Of a DNA stretch of 64,000 nt, positions 53,421-63,556 are shown in pieces. This DNA comes from an uncultured Acetatifactor sp. (GTDB lineage Bacteria; Bacillota; Clostridia; Lachnospirales; Lachnospiraceae), in assembly GCA_934436435.1 (NCBI GenBank), contig CAKSAN010000001.1:1-64000 (forward strand). The letters run 5' to 3'. Every line of letters begins with the position of its first letter. Position 1 is the first letter of the stretch. Made by a program: the position numbers and the translations under genes. The notes beneath the pieces are model-generated. The model was not told where the DNA came from. It did not search any database and saw only the letters and a program-made list of their open reading frames with translations.

Positions 53421-55091
53421 ATGAAAACGGATATTGAAATTGCACAGGAAGCGGTATTGGAGCCTATTACGAAGGTCGCTGCAACCATAGGGATCGAAGC
53501 GGACGATCTGGAACTGTACGGAAAATACAAGGCAAAGCTTTCCGAGGAATTTTTAGATAAGATTGCAGACCGTCAAAGCGGTAAACTGATTCTGGTAACG
53601 GCCATCAATCCCACCCCCGCGGGAGAAGGCAAGACCACGACTACGGTCGGTCTGGGAGAAGCTTTCGGCAGGATGGGCAAAAAGGCGGTCATTGCTCTCA
53701 GAGAGCCGTCCTTAGGTCCCTGTTTCGGTATCAAGGGAGGAGCTGCCGGCGGCGGTTACGCTCAGGTGGTACCCATGGATGAACTGAATCTGCATTTTAC
53801 CGGTGACTTTCATGCCATCACCTCCGCCAACAATCTGCTGGCTGCCCTTCTGGACAACCATATCCAGCAGGGAAATGAACTCGGCATTGATACCAGACAG
53901 ATCGTCTGGAAGCGCTGCGAGGATATGAACGACAGAGTCCTTCGCAACATTGTGGTGGGACTTGGCAACAAGACGGACGGCTTTGTCAGAGAGGATCATT
54001 TTGTTATTACCGTGGCCAGTGAAATCATGGCGATCCTGTGTCTGGCAGACGATATGAAGGATCTGAAGGAGCGTCTGAGCAAAATCGTTGTGGCTTACAA
54101 CTATCAGGGAGAGCCGGTGACCGCCGGACAGCTGAAAGCAGTCGGCGCCATGGCCGCACTGTTGAAGGATGCCATTAAGCCCAATCTGATCCAGACCTTA
54201 GAGCATACTCCCGCACTGGTACACGGAGGCCCGTTTGCCAACATCGCCCACGGATGTAACTCCGTCAGAGCCACCAAAGCAGCCATGAAGATGGCGGACT
54301 ATTGCATCACAGAAGCCGGCTTCGGCGCAGACCTGGGGGCAGAGAAATTCTTCGACATCAAGTGCCGTAAGGCAGGACTTACTCCCGATGCCGTAGTACT
54401 GGTCGCAACCATCCGTGCACTGAAATACAACGGTGGCGTGGCAAAGGCAGATCTGGGTGCGGAGAATCTGGAAGCACTGAAGAAGGGCATCGTCAATCTG
54501 GAGAAGCATATCGAGAATCTCCAGAAATACGGTGTGCCTGTAGTGGTTACCCTGAATTCCTTTATCACTGACAGCGCGGCAGAGACCGCTTATGTCAGAG
54601 AATTCTGCGAGACAAGAGGCTGTGAGTTCGCACTTTCCGAAGTATGGGAGAAAGGCGGCGAGGGCGGAATCGCTCTGGCAGAGAAAGTATTAAAGGCAAT
54701 GGAAGAAAAAGAGAATCATTTCCATGTTTTATATGAAAATGAACTGTCTCTTCAGGATAAGATCACAAAGATTGCCAGGGAGATCTACGGAGCAGACAGC
54801 GTGAGCTTTGCGCCGGCTGCGGCGAAGCAGTTAAAGCGCCTGACGGAGCTGGGCTTTGGCGAGCTGCCGGTATGTATGGCGAAGAATCAGTATTCCCTGT
54901 CGGATGATCCCACACTGTTGGGAAGACCTTCCGGCTTTGAGTTAAATGTAAGAGAAGTCTATGTATCTGCCGGTGCCGGCTTTGTCGTAGTGCTCACCGG
55001 TGCGGTCATGACCATGCCGGGTCTGCCCAAGGCACCTGCCGCTTATAATATCGATGTGGATGACAGCGGTAAGATCACAGGATTGTTCTGA
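53421..55091 (+). CDS. fhs: Formate-tetrahydrofolate ligase
   Basis: ATP-dependent formation of 10-formyl-THF, the first step of the methyl branch of one-carbon metabolism. 556 residues: ATP loop [21 protein letters not shown] (about 54-74), [84 protein letters not shown] and [24 protein letters not shown] are all family hallmarks. GGAGGG precedes ATG 53421. folD follows 19 bases later, forming the usual fhs-folD unit. Confidence 0.97.
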   Translation: MKTDIEIAQEAVLEPITKVAATIGIEADDLELYGKYKAKLSEEFLDKIADRQSGKLILVTAINPTPAGEGKTTTTVGLGEAFGRMGKKAVIALREPSLGPCFGIKGGAAGGGYAQVVPMDELNLHFTGDFHAITSANNLLAALLDNHIQQGNELGIDTRQIVWKRCEDMNDRVLRNIVVGLGNKTDGFVREDHFVITVASEIMAILCLADDMKDLKERLSKIVVAYNYQGEPVTAGQLKAVGAMAALLKDAIKPNLIQTLEHTPALVHGGPFANIAHGCNSVRATKAAMKMADYCITEAGFGADLGAEKFFDIKCRKAGLTPDAVVLVATIRALKYNGGVAKADLGAENLEALKKGIVNLEKHIENLQKYGVPVVVTLNSFITDSAAETAYVREFCETRGCEFALSEVWEKGGEGGIALAEKVLKAMEEKENHFHVLYENELSLQDKITKIAREIYGADSVSFAPAAAKQLKRLTELGFGELPVCMAKNQYSLSDDPTLLGRPSGFELNVREVYVSAGAGFVVVLTGAVMTMPGLPKAPAAYNIDVDDSGKITGLF

Positions 55092-55110
55092 TAAGGAGGA
55101 AAAGTGTCCC

Positions 55111-55965
55111 ATGGCACAGTTAATAGATGGAAAAGCAATTTCCGCACAGATCAAAGACGAAGTAAAAGAAAAAGTCGCATGGTTAAAAGAGCAGGGCTGT
55201 GAAGTGACTCTGGCCGTGATTCAGGTAGGCGCGGATCCCGCATCTTCCGTATATGTCCGCAATAAGAAAAAGGCATGTGAATATGTAGGTGTCCGCTCTC
55301 TGGCGTATGAACTTCCGGAGGAGACCACCGAAGAAAAGCTGTTGAATCTGATCCGGGAATTGAATGACAGAACGGATGTCAACGGAATTCTGGTACAGCT
55401 GCCTTTGCCGAAACATATCGACGAGGAAAAGGTGCTGGATGCCATCTCTCCCTTAAAGGACGTGGACGGATTTCATCCGCAGAATGTCGGCGCACTCTGC
55501 ATCGGCAAGCCCGGTTTCGCGTCTTGTACTCCGGCGGGAGTCATCCAGCTTCTGAAGCGTTCCGGCATTGAGATCGCCGGAAAAGAATGCGTTGTGATCG
55601 GCAGAAGTAATATCGTCGGCAAGCCCATGGCTCTGTTGCTGCTTCGGGAGAACGGCACCGTAACGGTGGCTCACAGCCGTACCAAAGATTTGAAAGAAGT
55701 GACAAAGAGAGCGGATATTCTGGTGGTGGCTGTCGGAAAGCCGAAAATGATCACCGCAGAATATGTCAAAGAAGGTGCAGTTGTCATTGATGTGGGAATC
55801 CACCGCAATGAAGAGAATAAACTGTGTGGCGATGTGGATTTTGACAGCGTGGAACCTGTATGCAGTGCCATTACTCCGGTTCCCGGAGGTGTAGGTCCCA
55901 TGACCATAGCCATGCTGATGAACAACTGTCTGGAATCAGTGTCTTTGCAGGCAGTAAGAGGATGA
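55111..55965 (+). CDS. folD: Bifunctional methylene-THF dehydrogenase/cyclohydrolase
   Basis: FolD interconverts 10-formyl-, methenyl- and methylene-THF, continuing the fhs reaction. 284 residues; catalytic Lys in [14 protein letters not shown] (about 48-61), [36 protein letters not shown], cofactor loop [16 protein letters not shown], and the closing DVGI and [15 protein letters not shown]. The ATG at 55111 follows AAGGAGG by 11 bases; upstream in-frame codons lie within fhs. The next gene starts four bases after its stop. Confidence 0.97.
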   Translation: MAQLIDGKAISAQIKDEVKEKVAWLKEQGCEVTLAVIQVGADPASSVYVRNKKKACEYVGVRSLAYELPEETTEEKLLNLIRELNDRTDVNGILVQLPLPKHIDEEKVLDAISPLKDVDGFHPQNVGALCIGKPGFASCTPAGVIQLLKRSGIEIAGKECVVIGRSNIVGKPMALLLLRENGTVTVAHSRTKDLKEVTKRADILVVAVGKPKMITAEYVKEGAVVIDVGIHRNEENKLCGDVDFDSVEPVCSAITPVPGGVGPMTIAMLMNNCLESVSLQAVRG

Positions 55966-55969
55966 TTGT

Positions 55970-57433
55970 ATGAAGTGTCCGAATTGCGGGGCGGAAATGA
56001 AAGAAGGAATGCTTTACTGCGAACATTGCGGTGAAGATATTCATATTGTTCCCGATTTTGAACCGGAAATTGAATACAATATGGAGCAGACGCTGAACGA
56101 TATTGCCAGAGAGATGGAACCGGAAGAAACTGCCGCAGAGCCGGCAGCTGACACACCGGAATTGCAGGACTGGGACAGGACACCGCAGGACCATACCGGC
56201 AGTCATCCCTTTCGCTGGAAATTCCTTGTACTTGTGGTGGTGCTTGCAGTGGTGGCGGTGGTATGCATCGGCTTCGGAATCTCGTATTCCCATTATCATT
56301 CCGCGGAGTATCAGGCTAAGTGCGCCAGAGAGTATGTGGCTTCGGAGGAATACGACCAGGCAATCACCTGCTATGAGAGGGCTCTGGAACTGGAACCGGA
56401 AAATATTACTTTAAAATTCGAACTGGCGGATATTTATTTTCAGAAGAATAACAAGATGGAATATGAGTATCTGCTCCGGGAAATCGTTACAGATTCTGCA
56501 GCAACCACCGAACAGCTGGAAAGTGCTTATGGAAAACTGATAGCCATCTATGCAGCCAGAGAGGATTATAAAACCATTAACGATCTGCTGTTGAACTGTG
56601 GCAATGTAAACATTATGAGCAAATACCAGAGTTACATGGCAATGGATCCGGAATTCAGCCTGAAGGAAGGGTATTATACCAGTATTCAGCCATTGAAACT
56701 GACAACTTTCGGAAGCGGTAAGATCTACTATACTACGGATGGAAGTGAGCCCGGAGAGCACAGCGCCCTGTATACGGCTCCTATTTTGCTGGAAAGCGGC
56801 GATTATTGTATTAAGGCGGTCTATATCAACGAAAATGGGATCAGCAGTCAGGTGATCACCAGAAATTATCATATCGAGATCGAAGAACTGAGTGCACCGG
56901 AAGTGACGGCGGTCAGCGGGGATTACGAATTTCCCATCAATATTGAAGTGACCGACGGAAAAGACGTCTATTATACTACGGACGGTTCGGATCCTACGCA
57001 GAATTCCACAGTGTATACCGGTCCGATTCCCATGCCGCTGGGAAAATCCGTTTTTCGTTTTATCCGGATCGCGGATGGCAGAAAGAGTGAGATCGTGGAG
57101 AAAAGCTACGATCTGGTCATGAATACCGAGTTTATGCCGGAAGATGCTGTGACAAAGGTAGTGAATTATGCTGTAGAAAATGGTAAAATAGCAGATGCAT
57201 CCGGGCATTTTGATGATTCCTCTGCCGCATACATTTATCAATATCAGTATGTAACGAATATCAACAAGGTGGATGATTTTTATGTCATTGCCGAGATCTA
57301 CCGGGGGGAGGACGGAACGGTGACAAAAACGGGAAATCTGTTCGCCGTGAATGCCTACACCCGGGAACTGTACAAATTGCAGATGGACGAAAGCGGTCGC
57401 CATTTGATTCTTGGGGATCGTTTAGATATATAA
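55970..57433 (+). CDS. Zinc-ribbon, TPR and chitobiase-like C-domain membrane protein
   Basis: 487 residues: N-terminal zinc ribbon (CPNCGAEMKEGMLYCEHCGED, about 3-23), acidic linker, one membrane helix (about 84-105, FLVLVVVLAVVAVVCIGFGI), a TPR-like helical part (SEEYDQAITCYERALELEPENITLKFELADIYFQ), two copies of a CHB_HEX_C-type beta domain (IYYTTDGSEPGEHSALYTAPI near 258; VYYTTDGSDPTQNSTVYTGPI near 340), and a final mixed domain. The layout implies a cytoplasmic ribbon and an external portion. Role unknown; common among clostridial cell-envelope proteins. Confidence 0.82.
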   Translation: MKCPNCGAEMKEGMLYCEHCGEDIHIVPDFEPEIEYNMEQTLNDIAREMEPEETAAEPAADTPELQDWDRTPQDHTGSHPFRWKFLVLVVVLAVVAVVCIGFGISYSHYHSAEYQAKCAREYVASEEYDQAITCYERALELEPENITLKFELADIYFQKNNKMEYEYLLREIVTDSAATTEQLESAYGKLIAIYAAREDYKTINDLLLNCGNVNIMSKYQSYMAMDPEFSLKEGYYTSIQPLKLTTFGSGKIYYTTDGSEPGEHSALYTAPILLESGDYCIKAVYINENGISSQVITRNYHIEIEELSAPEVTAVSGDYEFPINIEVTDGKDVYYTTDGSDPTQNSTVYTGPIPMPLGKSVFRFIRIADGRKSEIVEKSYDLVMNTEFMPEDAVTKVVNYAVENGKIADASGHFDDSSAAYIYQYQYVTNINKVDDFYVIAEIYRGEDGTVTKTGNLFAVNAYTRELYKLQMDESGRHLILGDRLDI

Positions 57434-57461
57434 TCCTAACAGAAGGGACGGAAAAAGAGAA

Positions 57462-58340
57462 ATGTATAAGATCGTAAAAAAGCAGGAGCTGACAACCAAC
57501 ATCTATCTGATGGAGGTAGAAGCAAACAGAGTGGCAAAGACCTGTGAACCCGGGCAGTTTGTCATCGTAAGAATGGATAGTGAGAGTGAGCGTATTCCTC
57601 TGACCATCTGTGATTACAACAGAGAAAAAGGAACGGTTACCATTGTGTTCCAGACCGTAGGCGCCGGTACGAAACTCATGGCACAGTTAGAAGAGGGAGA
57701 ATACTTCCATGACTTCGTAGGACCTCTGGGATGCCCTTCCGAGCTGGTGGAGCAGCCTCTGGAAGAAGTAAAGGCCAAGAAGATCCTCTTCGTGGCAGGT
57801 GGTGTCGGTGCAGCACCGGTATATCCTCAGGTAAAATGGCTGCATGAGCATGGCGTAGCCGCAGATGTTATCGTGGGAAGTAAGACCAAAGATCTGCTGA
57901 TTCTGGAAAAAGAGATGGAAGCGGTTGCCGGAAATCTCTATGTGACCACCGATGACGGTTCTTACGGAAGAAGCGGTATGGTAACCCAGACCATCAAGGA
58001 TCTGGTAGCGGAAGGCAAAAAGTACGATCTGTGCATTGCCATTGGTCCCATGATCATGATGAAATTCGTGTGTCTTTTGACCAAAGAACTGGAGATCCCC
58101 ACCATTGTCAGCCTGAATCCCATTATGGTAGACGGAACGGGAATGTGTGGTGCCTGTCGTGTAACGGTCGGTGGTAAGGTGAAGTTTGCCTGCGTAGACG
58201 GTCCTGAATTCGACGGACATGAAGTAAACTTCGATGAGGCAATGAGACGTCAGCAGATCTACAAGACCGCTGAGGGACGTGCAATGCTGGCTCTGGAAGA
58301 GGGCGAGACCCATCACGGCGGCTGTGGCAACTGCCAGTAA
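57462..58340 (+). CDS. NfnA-type FAD/[2Fe-2S] subunit
   Basis: 292 residues of the sulfide/dihydroorotate dehydrogenase-like electron-transfer family: an FAD-binding barrel (RIPLTICDYNREKGTVTIVFQTVGAGT), an NAD-binding part (ILFVAGGVGAAPVYPQV), and a C-terminal [2Fe-2S] motif (DGTGMCGACRVTVGGKVKFACVDGPEFDGH). With the next gene it forms the two subunits of an NADH-dependent ferredoxin:NADP oxidoreductase, an electron-bifurcating transhydrogenase that makes NADPH from NADH plus reduced ferredoxin. Databases often call the pair 'glutamate synthase' subunits. Confidence 0.85.
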   Translation: MYKIVKKQELTTNIYLMEVEANRVAKTCEPGQFVIVRMDSESERIPLTICDYNREKGTVTIVFQTVGAGTKLMAQLEEGEYFHDFVGPLGCPSELVEQPLEEVKAKKILFVAGGVGAAPVYPQVKWLHEHGVAADVIVGSKTKDLLILEKEMEAVAGNLYVTTDDGSYGRSGMVTQTIKDLVAEGKKYDLCIAIGPMIMMKFVCLLTKELEIPTIVSLNPIMVDGTGMCGACRVTVGGKVKFACVDGPEFDGHEVNFDEAMRRQQIYKTAEGRAMLALEEGETHHGGCGNCQ

Positions 58341-58395
58341 GTATTTAGCTGCAAAGTTTGAACACGATAAATCAGAAAGGCATGGTTAAAATAAA

Positions 58396-59781
58396 ATGGA
58401 TGTATTAAAGAGAGTTCCTGTCAGAGAGCAGGATGCAAAGGAACGTGCTACCAACTTTAAAGAGGTATGTCTCGGATATAACAAAGAAGAAGCTATGGAA
58501 GAGGCTTCCCGCTGCATTAACTGTAAAAATGCACAGTGTGTAAAGGGCTGTCCCGTAGCGATCCAGATCCCGCAGTTTATTGAGCAGGTGAAGAACGGCA
58601 ATATCGAAGAAGCTTATCATATCATCGGAGAATCCAGTGCACTTCCCGCTGTCTGCGGCCGTGTATGCCCGCAGGAGAGCCAGTGTGAAGGAAAATGTAT
58701 CCGCGGTTTCAAGGGAGATCCCATTTCCATCGGTAAGTTGGAGCGTTTCGTAGCTGACTGGGCAAGAGAGAACGGCATCAAGCCCGCTCCCGCAGCACAG
58801 AAAAACGGCAAAAAGGTCGCAGTCATCGGTTCCGGCCCCGCAGGCCTTACCTGTGCCGGAGATCTGGCAAAGATGGGATATGATGTGACCATTTTCGAGG
58901 CACTGCATGAGGCAGGCGGCGTACTGGTATACGGTATTCCCGAGTTCCGTCTTCCCAAGAGCGCTGTTGTGGCAAAAGAGATCGAGAATGTAAAATCTCT
59001 CGGTGTTCATATTGAGACCAACGTGGTCGTAGGCAAATCCGTGACCATCGACCAGTTGATGGATGAAGAAGGCTTCCAGGCTGTATTTATCGGTTCCGGT
59101 GCCGGACTGCCGAAGTTCATGGGTATCCCCGGCGAGAATGCCAACGGTGTATTCTCCGCCAATGAGTACCTGACCAGAAGCAATCTGATGAAGGCTTTTG
59201 ATCCCGATTCCAGAACCCCTATCATGCATGGTAAGAAGGTAGCCGTTGTGGGTGGCGGTAACGTGGCTATGGATGCTGCAAGAACCGCACTTCGTCTGGG
59301 TGCAGAGGTACACATCGTATACCGCAGAAGCGAAGAGGAGCTTCCTGCCAGAGTGGAAGAAGTACATCATGCAAAAGAGGAAGGCATTATTTTCGATCTG
59401 CTGACCAATCCTACCGAGATCCTGTCTGATGATAAGGGATGGGTGACCGGCATGAAGTGCATCCGCATGGAACTGGGCGAGCCCGACGAGAGCGGCAGAC
59501 GCCGTCCTGTGGAAGTGCCCGGATCCGAGTTCGTGATGGAACTGGATACCGTGATTATGTCTCTGGGTACCTCCCCGAATCCTCTGATCTCTTCTACCAC
59601 CAAGGGTCTGGATACCAATAAGTGGAAGTGCATCATTGCAGATGAAAATAACGGTAAGACCACCAAGGAAGGTGTCTATGCCGGTGGAGATGCAGTGACC
59701 GGAGCAGCTACCGTTATTCTGGCCATGGGAGCAGGCAAGGCTGCTGCCAAGGGCATTGACGAATATCTGAGTGCAAAATAA
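58396..59781 (+). CDS. NfnB-type flavoprotein / GltD-like oxidoreductase
   Basis: 461 residues. N-terminal [4Fe-4S] region (CINCKNAQCVKGCPVAIQIPQFI about 36-59, and VCGRVCPQESQCEGKCIRG), then a two-dinucleotide oxidoreductase fold: FAD loop VAVIGSGPAGLTCAGDLAKMGYDVTIFEA (about 137-165), NADP loop VAVVGGGNVAMDAARTALRLGAEVHIVYRR (about 282-311), and GVYAGGDAVTGAATVILAMGAGKAAAKGI at the end. This is the GltD/NfnB architecture. Pairing with NfnA upstream, rather than with GltB, favours the bifurcating transhydrogenase. Confidence 0.87.
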   Translation: MDVLKRVPVREQDAKERATNFKEVCLGYNKEEAMEEASRCINCKNAQCVKGCPVAIQIPQFIEQVKNGNIEEAYHIIGESSALPAVCGRVCPQESQCEGKCIRGFKGDPISIGKLERFVADWARENGIKPAPAAQKNGKKVAVIGSGPAGLTCAGDLAKMGYDVTIFEALHEAGGVLVYGIPEFRLPKSAVVAKEIENVKSLGVHIETNVVVGKSVTIDQLMDEEGFQAVFIGSGAGLPKFMGIPGENANGVFSANEYLTRSNLMKAFDPDSRTPIMHGKKVAVVGGGNVAMDAARTALRLGAEVHIVYRRSEEELPARVEEVHHAKEEGIIFDLLTNPTEILSDDKGWVTGMKCIRMELGEPDESGRRRPVEVPGSEFVMELDTVIMSLGTSPNPLISSTTKGLDTNKWKCIIADENNGKTTKEGVYAGGDAVTGAATVILAMGAGKAAAKGIDEYLSAK

Positions 59782-59825
59782 TTATCCCGGATCCGGTCAC
59801 AAGACCGGATAGAATGGAGGATTAC

Positions 59826-60125
59826 ATGGTAAGACATATTGTTATGTGGAGCCTGGAAGGCAATCTGACGAACGAGGAGAAGAAAGCAACCGCTGAGAAG
59901 ATCAGGGCGCTTTTGGAACCCATTAAAGAAAAGGTTCCCGGTGCTGTAAAAGTGGAAGTGATCATCAACCAACTGGACAGCAGTAACCGGGATGTGGCCC
60001 TGATCTCTGATTTCACAGATACAGAGGCACTGGCTGCCTATCAGGTGCATCCGGATCATCTGGCTGCAAAAGAATATATTGGATCCGTGGCAGGCAACAG
60101 AGCCTGCCTGGATTACGAATATTAA
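59826..60125 (+). CDS. Dabb (stress-responsive A/B barrel) domain protein
   Basis: 99 residues, one Dabb dimeric alpha/beta barrel: VRHIVMWSLEG at the start, a central helix (KATAEKIRALLEPIKEKVPG), VALISDFTDTEALAAYQVHPDHLAAKEYI and a closing strand. Functions in the family vary and few are known. ATG 59826 follows GGAGG by five bases, so the in-frame TTG/ATG upstream is not used. Confidence 0.85.
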   Translation: MVRHIVMWSLEGNLTNEEKKATAEKIRALLEPIKEKVPGAVKVEVIINQLDSSNRDVALISDFTDTEALAAYQVHPDHLAAKEYIGSVAGNRACLDYEY

Positions 60126-60140
60126 GGATGGTGTTAGCGT

Positions 60141-61043
60141 ATGGCATGGTGTCCGAAATGTAAAAACGAATATCGGGAAGGAATCACCGTATGTCCCGAT
60201 TGCGGAGAAACACTGGTAAGTGAGGAAGAACTGACGGACTTTACTTCCATGCTGTTCGGTGAACAGGACGAGATGGAGAAGCTAAAGGATTTCCTTACAT
60301 ACAATGGGATCGAGAAGAGCAAGATTACCTTTGACGAGGCAGAACAGGTCTATGAGCTGTTTGTGGATGCCAAAGAGGAAAAACAGGCCAAGACCATTGC
60401 CAGAGTCTTTCTGGAACAGCAAGAAAAGGAACGGAAGGAGAATGCCGCGGAGGAAGAAGCTGCGGTAGATGAATTCCTGATGCCGGAAGAGGAAGAATCG
60501 GAAGAGAAGATAACTTCCGGCGAACTGTTGAAGACAGCTTCTACTCAGGGCGGACTTACCTATATGAACAGCGGTGCCAAAGCTGAGGAAAACAGATCCT
60601 CTGCCTGGGTTCTGCTGGTGGTGGGAGTGCTGGGAATGCTGGTGATGATCCTTGGAATTACGGGTGTGCTTCCCCTTAACATCGGTAATGCTTATATGTT
60701 CTACGGAGTCATGAGTGCCGTATTCATTCTGTTCATTGTCATGGGGGTGGTGTCCATGCGCAATGCGAAGATCTTTGAGAAAAAGGCGGAATCCGAGAAC
60801 TCTCTGGTAGATACACTCGTAAAATGGAGCGGGGAAAATCTGACAGCGGAAAAAATCGACGCGCAGATCGAAAATGCCGCAGATACACCCGAGGAAGCTC
60901 TGTATTACAAGAGATTCGAGGTCATCCGCAGCCAGATGAACCATCAGTTCATGAATCTGGATCAGCAGATGTTAGAGAATCTCATCGATACGAAGATCTA
61001 TGAACAGATCTTCCCGGATACCGACGGAGCAGAGGAAGCATGA
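60141..61043 (+). CDS. Zinc-ribbon membrane protein of unknown function
   Basis: 300 residues. N-terminal zinc ribbon (CPKCKNEYREGITVCPDCGETL, about 4-25), a DUF2007-like alpha/beta part (EQDEMEKLKDFLTYNGIEKSKITFDEAEQVYELFVDAKEEKQAKTIARVFL), an acidic linker, two membrane helices (about 153-173 and 185-203) and a helical C-terminus. Its end overlaps rlmH by four bases, so it is co-translated with it. No function can be given. Confidence 0.8.
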   Translation: MAWCPKCKNEYREGITVCPDCGETLVSEEELTDFTSMLFGEQDEMEKLKDFLTYNGIEKSKITFDEAEQVYELFVDAKEEKQAKTIARVFLEQQEKERKENAAEEEAAVDEFLMPEEEESEEKITSGELLKTASTQGGLTYMNSGAKAEENRSSAWVLLVVGVLGMLVMILGITGVLPLNIGNAYMFYGVMSAVFILFIVMGVVSMRNAKIFEKKAESENSLVDTLVKWSGENLTAEKIDAQIENAADTPEEALYYKRFEVIRSQMNHQFMNLDQQMLENLIDTKIYEQIFPDTDGAEEA

Positions 61044-61522
61044 TCAAAATATCCATCGTGTGTGTAGGTAAAGTAAAGGAAAAATTTTTCCGGGATGCCA
61101 TAGAGGAATACAGCAAACGTCTGGGCCGCTATACGAAGTTAAATATTATCGAGGTGGCGGATGAGATGACACCGGACGGAGCCGGTGCGGCCGTGGAAGA
61201 TCAGATCCGGGAAAAAGAGGGAGCCAGAATTCTGGCAAAACTGCCTCAGGATGCCCTGATCGTCACACTGGAGATCACCGGGAAAAATTATTCTTCCGAG
61301 GAATTTGCGGCATGGATCGAGGACTGCAGCGTCCGGGGGAAAAGCCATATCTGTTTTGTCATCGGCGGCTCTCTGGGACTGCACCCGAGTGTCTGCCAAA
61401 AAGCGGATCTGGCCTTGAGTTTTTCCAAAATGACCTTTCCTCATCAGCTGATGCGGGTGATCCTGTGCGAACAGATCTATCGTGCCTTCCGGATCATTCA
61501 GCATGAGCCTTACCACAAGTAA
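61040..61522 (+). CDS. rlmH: 23S rRNA pseudouridine1915 N3-methyltransferase
   Basis: SPOUT methyltransferase acting on the assembled 70S ribosome. 160 residues, normal length: IKISIVCVGKVKEKFFRDAIEEYSKRLGRY at the start, LDxxG-type ITGKNYSSEEFAAWIED, the SAM-binding knot SHICFVIGGSLGLHPSV (about 109-125), and SFSKMTFPHQLMRVILCEQIYRAFRIIQHEPYHK at the end. It overlaps the gene before it by four bases and the possible longer form of nth. Confidence 0.97.
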   Translation: MIKISIVCVGKVKEKFFRDAIEEYSKRLGRYTKLNIIEVADEMTPDGAGAAVEDQIREKEGARILAKLPQDALIVTLEITGKNYSSEEFAAWIEDCSVRGKSHICFVIGGSLGLHPSVCQKADLALSFSKMTFPHQLMRVILCEQIYRAFRIIQHEPYHK

Positions 61523-61541
61523 AGAGCAGAAGTATAAGCGT

Positions 61542-62177
61542 ATGACAAAAAAACAACGTGCATTAGAAATCATAGAACGTCTGAAAAAGGAATACCCGGA
61601 TGCCGGATGCACTCTGGATTACGACCAGGCCTGGAAGCTGCTCGTCAGTGTCCGGCTGGCTGCCCAGTGTACCGATGCCCGGGTAAATATCGTAGTGGAA
61701 AAGCTGTATGAGAAGTTCCCGGATGTGGATGCTCTGGCCAAAGCTCCCGTGGAAGAGATCGAGGCTATCGTAAAGCCCTGCGGTCTTGGTCACAGCAAAG
61801 CCAGAGACATCAGCGCCTGCATGAAGATCCTGCGGGATAAATATCAGGGGAAAGTTCCGGATAATTTTGAGGAACTTCTGTCCCTGCCGGGGGTCGGCAG
61901 AAAGAGTGCGAATCTGGTCATGGGGGATGTCTTCGGAAAGCCCGCCATTGTAACGGACACGCACTGCATCCGTCTGGTGAACCGCATGGGACTGGTGGAC
62001 GGAATCAAAGAACCTGCAAAGGTGGAAAAAGAACTGTGGAAGATCATTCCGCCGGAAGAAGGCAGCGATTTCTGCCACAGGCTGGTATATCACGGCAGAG
62101 AAGTGTGTACCGCCAGAACCCATCCCTATTGTGAAAAATGCTGTATCAGTGACATCTGTAAAAAAGTCGGTGTATAA
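61542..62177 (+). CDS. nth: Endonuclease III
   Basis: DNA glycosylase/AP lyase for oxidised pyrimidines. 211 residues: helix-hairpin-helix LLSLPGVGRKSANLVMGDVF with the catalytic Lys, the catalytic Asp in VTDTHCIRLVNRMGL, and the [4Fe-4S] loop CTARTHPYCEKCCISDIC (C-x8-C-x2-C-x5-C by eye, with an extra Cys next to the third). The start is uncertain: ATG 61542 gives a standard N-terminus, ATG 61503 inside rlmH would add 13 residues; neither has a strong ribosome site, so coupling to rlmH is likely. Confidence 0.95.
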   Translation: MTKKQRALEIIERLKKEYPDAGCTLDYDQAWKLLVSVRLAAQCTDARVNIVVEKLYEKFPDVDALAKAPVEEIEAIVKPCGLGHSKARDISACMKILRDKYQGKVPDNFEELLSLPGVGRKSANLVMGDVFGKPAIVTDTHCIRLVNRMGLVDGIKEPAKVEKELWKIIPPEEGSDFCHRLVYHGREVCTARTHPYCEKCCISDICKKVGV

Positions 62178-62218
62178 GAGCAGGCGGCTGGATGACTGCC
62201 GCGGACAGGAGTAAGTCT

Positions 62219-63523
62219 ATGAGAATGTATGACATTATCATGAAAAAGAGAAACGGCGGAGAGCTTTCGAAAGAAGAGATCCACTTTTTTATTGAAGGCT
62301 ATACCCGCGGAGAGATTCCGGATTATCAGGTATCCGCGCTGATGATGGCAATCTATTTTCAGAAGATGACCGAAAACGAGACTTATGAGCTGACCATGGC
62401 CATGACACACAGCGGTGAGATGCTGGATCTGTCCGGAATCCATGGTTGCAAGGTGGACAAACACAGCACCGGTGGTGTGGGAGATAAGACCTCTCTGGCA
62501 CTGACTCCCATGGTGGCAGCCTGTGGGATCCCGGTAGCCAAGATGAGCGGCAGAGGACTGGGACATACCGGCGGAACCATTGACAAGCTGGAAAGCTTTC
62601 CCGGTTTTTCCACGTCGCTGACCACGGAACAGTTTATTGATAATGTAAATAAGATCGGCATTGCCATTATGGGACAGACCGCAGATCTGGCACCGGCGGA
62701 TAAAAAGCTGTATGCTCTGCGGGATGTAACAGCTACCGTAGACAATATGTCCCTGATCGCCAGCTCCATTATGAGCAAGAAGCTGGCAGCCGGTGCGGAT
62801 GCCATTGTACTGGATGTCAAGACCGGAAGCGGTGCTTTTATGAAGAGCAGGGAAGATGCGTTTGCTCTGGCGGAAGAAATGGTGAAGATCGGCAAAAATG
62901 CCGGACGCAGGACCATTGCCGTGATCTCCGATATGGACCAGCCTTTGGGGCGGGCCGTGGGAAATGCCCTGGAAGTGAAGGAAGCCATTGCCACCCTGCG
63001 GGGAGAAGGACCGGAAGATTTTCGGGAACTCTGCATGGTGTTGGGAAGCCGGATGCTGTTAGCCGGTGGCAAGGCAGAAAGTGTCGAACAGGCAAGGCAG
63101 ATGCTTAGCGATGTGATTGCTGACGGCAGTGCCTTACGGAAACTGGCGCAGTTCGTGGAAGCACAGGGCGGTGATCCCGCGGCGGTAACGAATCCGGAAC
63201 TTCTGCCGAAGGCATCCATGGTGGTGCCGGTCTGCGCGGACAGAGACGGTTATGTAGGAAAGATCGCCTGTGAGGACATCGGAATCTGTTCTCTGTTGTT
63301 AGGCGGCGGAAGAGAGACCAAGGAAAGTAAGATCGACCTGTCCGTGGGTATCCTTCTGGAGAAGAAAAAAGGAGATGCGGTGAAAAAGGGCGAGGTTCTG
63401 GGATACCTTCATGCCAATGATAAGCAACGTCTGGAAGCGGCAAAGGAGAAATTCCAAAACGCTTACTTTATTACCGACAGCTGTCCCGGCACGGAGCCTC
63501 TGATCAAGGGCATTCTGGAATAA
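62219..63523 (+). CDS. pdp: Pyrimidine-nucleoside phosphorylase
   Basis: Phosphorolysis of uridine, thymidine and deoxyuridine in nucleoside salvage. 434 residues, standard for the family: MRMYDIIMKKRNGGELSKEEI, GYTRGEIPDYQVSALMMAIYF, DKHSTGGVGDKTSLALTPMVAACG (phosphate site), SGRGLGHTGGTIDKLESFPGF, and KTGSGAFM. ATG 62219 follows AGGAG by eight bases. Close linkage to yqfC downstream is by proximity only. Confidence 0.95.
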   Translation: MRMYDIIMKKRNGGELSKEEIHFFIEGYTRGEIPDYQVSALMMAIYFQKMTENETYELTMAMTHSGEMLDLSGIHGCKVDKHSTGGVGDKTSLALTPMVAACGIPVAKMSGRGLGHTGGTIDKLESFPGFSTSLTTEQFIDNVNKIGIAIMGQTADLAPADKKLYALRDVTATVDNMSLIASSIMSKKLAAGADAIVLDVKTGSGAFMKSREDAFALAEEMVKIGKNAGRRTIAVISDMDQPLGRAVGNALEVKEAIATLRGEGPEDFRELCMVLGSRMLLAGGKAESVEQARQMLSDVIADGSALRKLAQFVEAQGGDPAAVTNPELLPKASMVVPVCADRDGYVGKIACEDIGICSLLLGGGRETKESKIDLSVGILLEKKKGDAVKKGEVLGYLHANDKQRLEAAKEKFQNAYFITDSCPGTEPLIKGILE

Positions 63524-63551
63524 CATATTCTGCTGTTTTCCTTCATATAGT
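63523..63551 (+). promoter_or_regulatory. Sigma-E-like promoter before yqfC
   Basis: ACATATT (63523-63529), 14-base spacer, CATATAGT (63544-63551): a close match to the mother-cell sigma-E consensus, and yqfC is sigma-E controlled in B. subtilis. The predicted start falls at the yqfC start codon, so the transcript would be leaderless. Confidence 0.5.
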
Positions 63552-63556
63552 TCTAT

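Noticed and set aside
57462..59781. Glutamate synthase (GltBD) as the name of the two oxidoreductase genes
   Set aside because: No large GltB subunit; the NfnA-like partner with a [2Fe-2S] motif fits a bifurcating transhydrogenase better.
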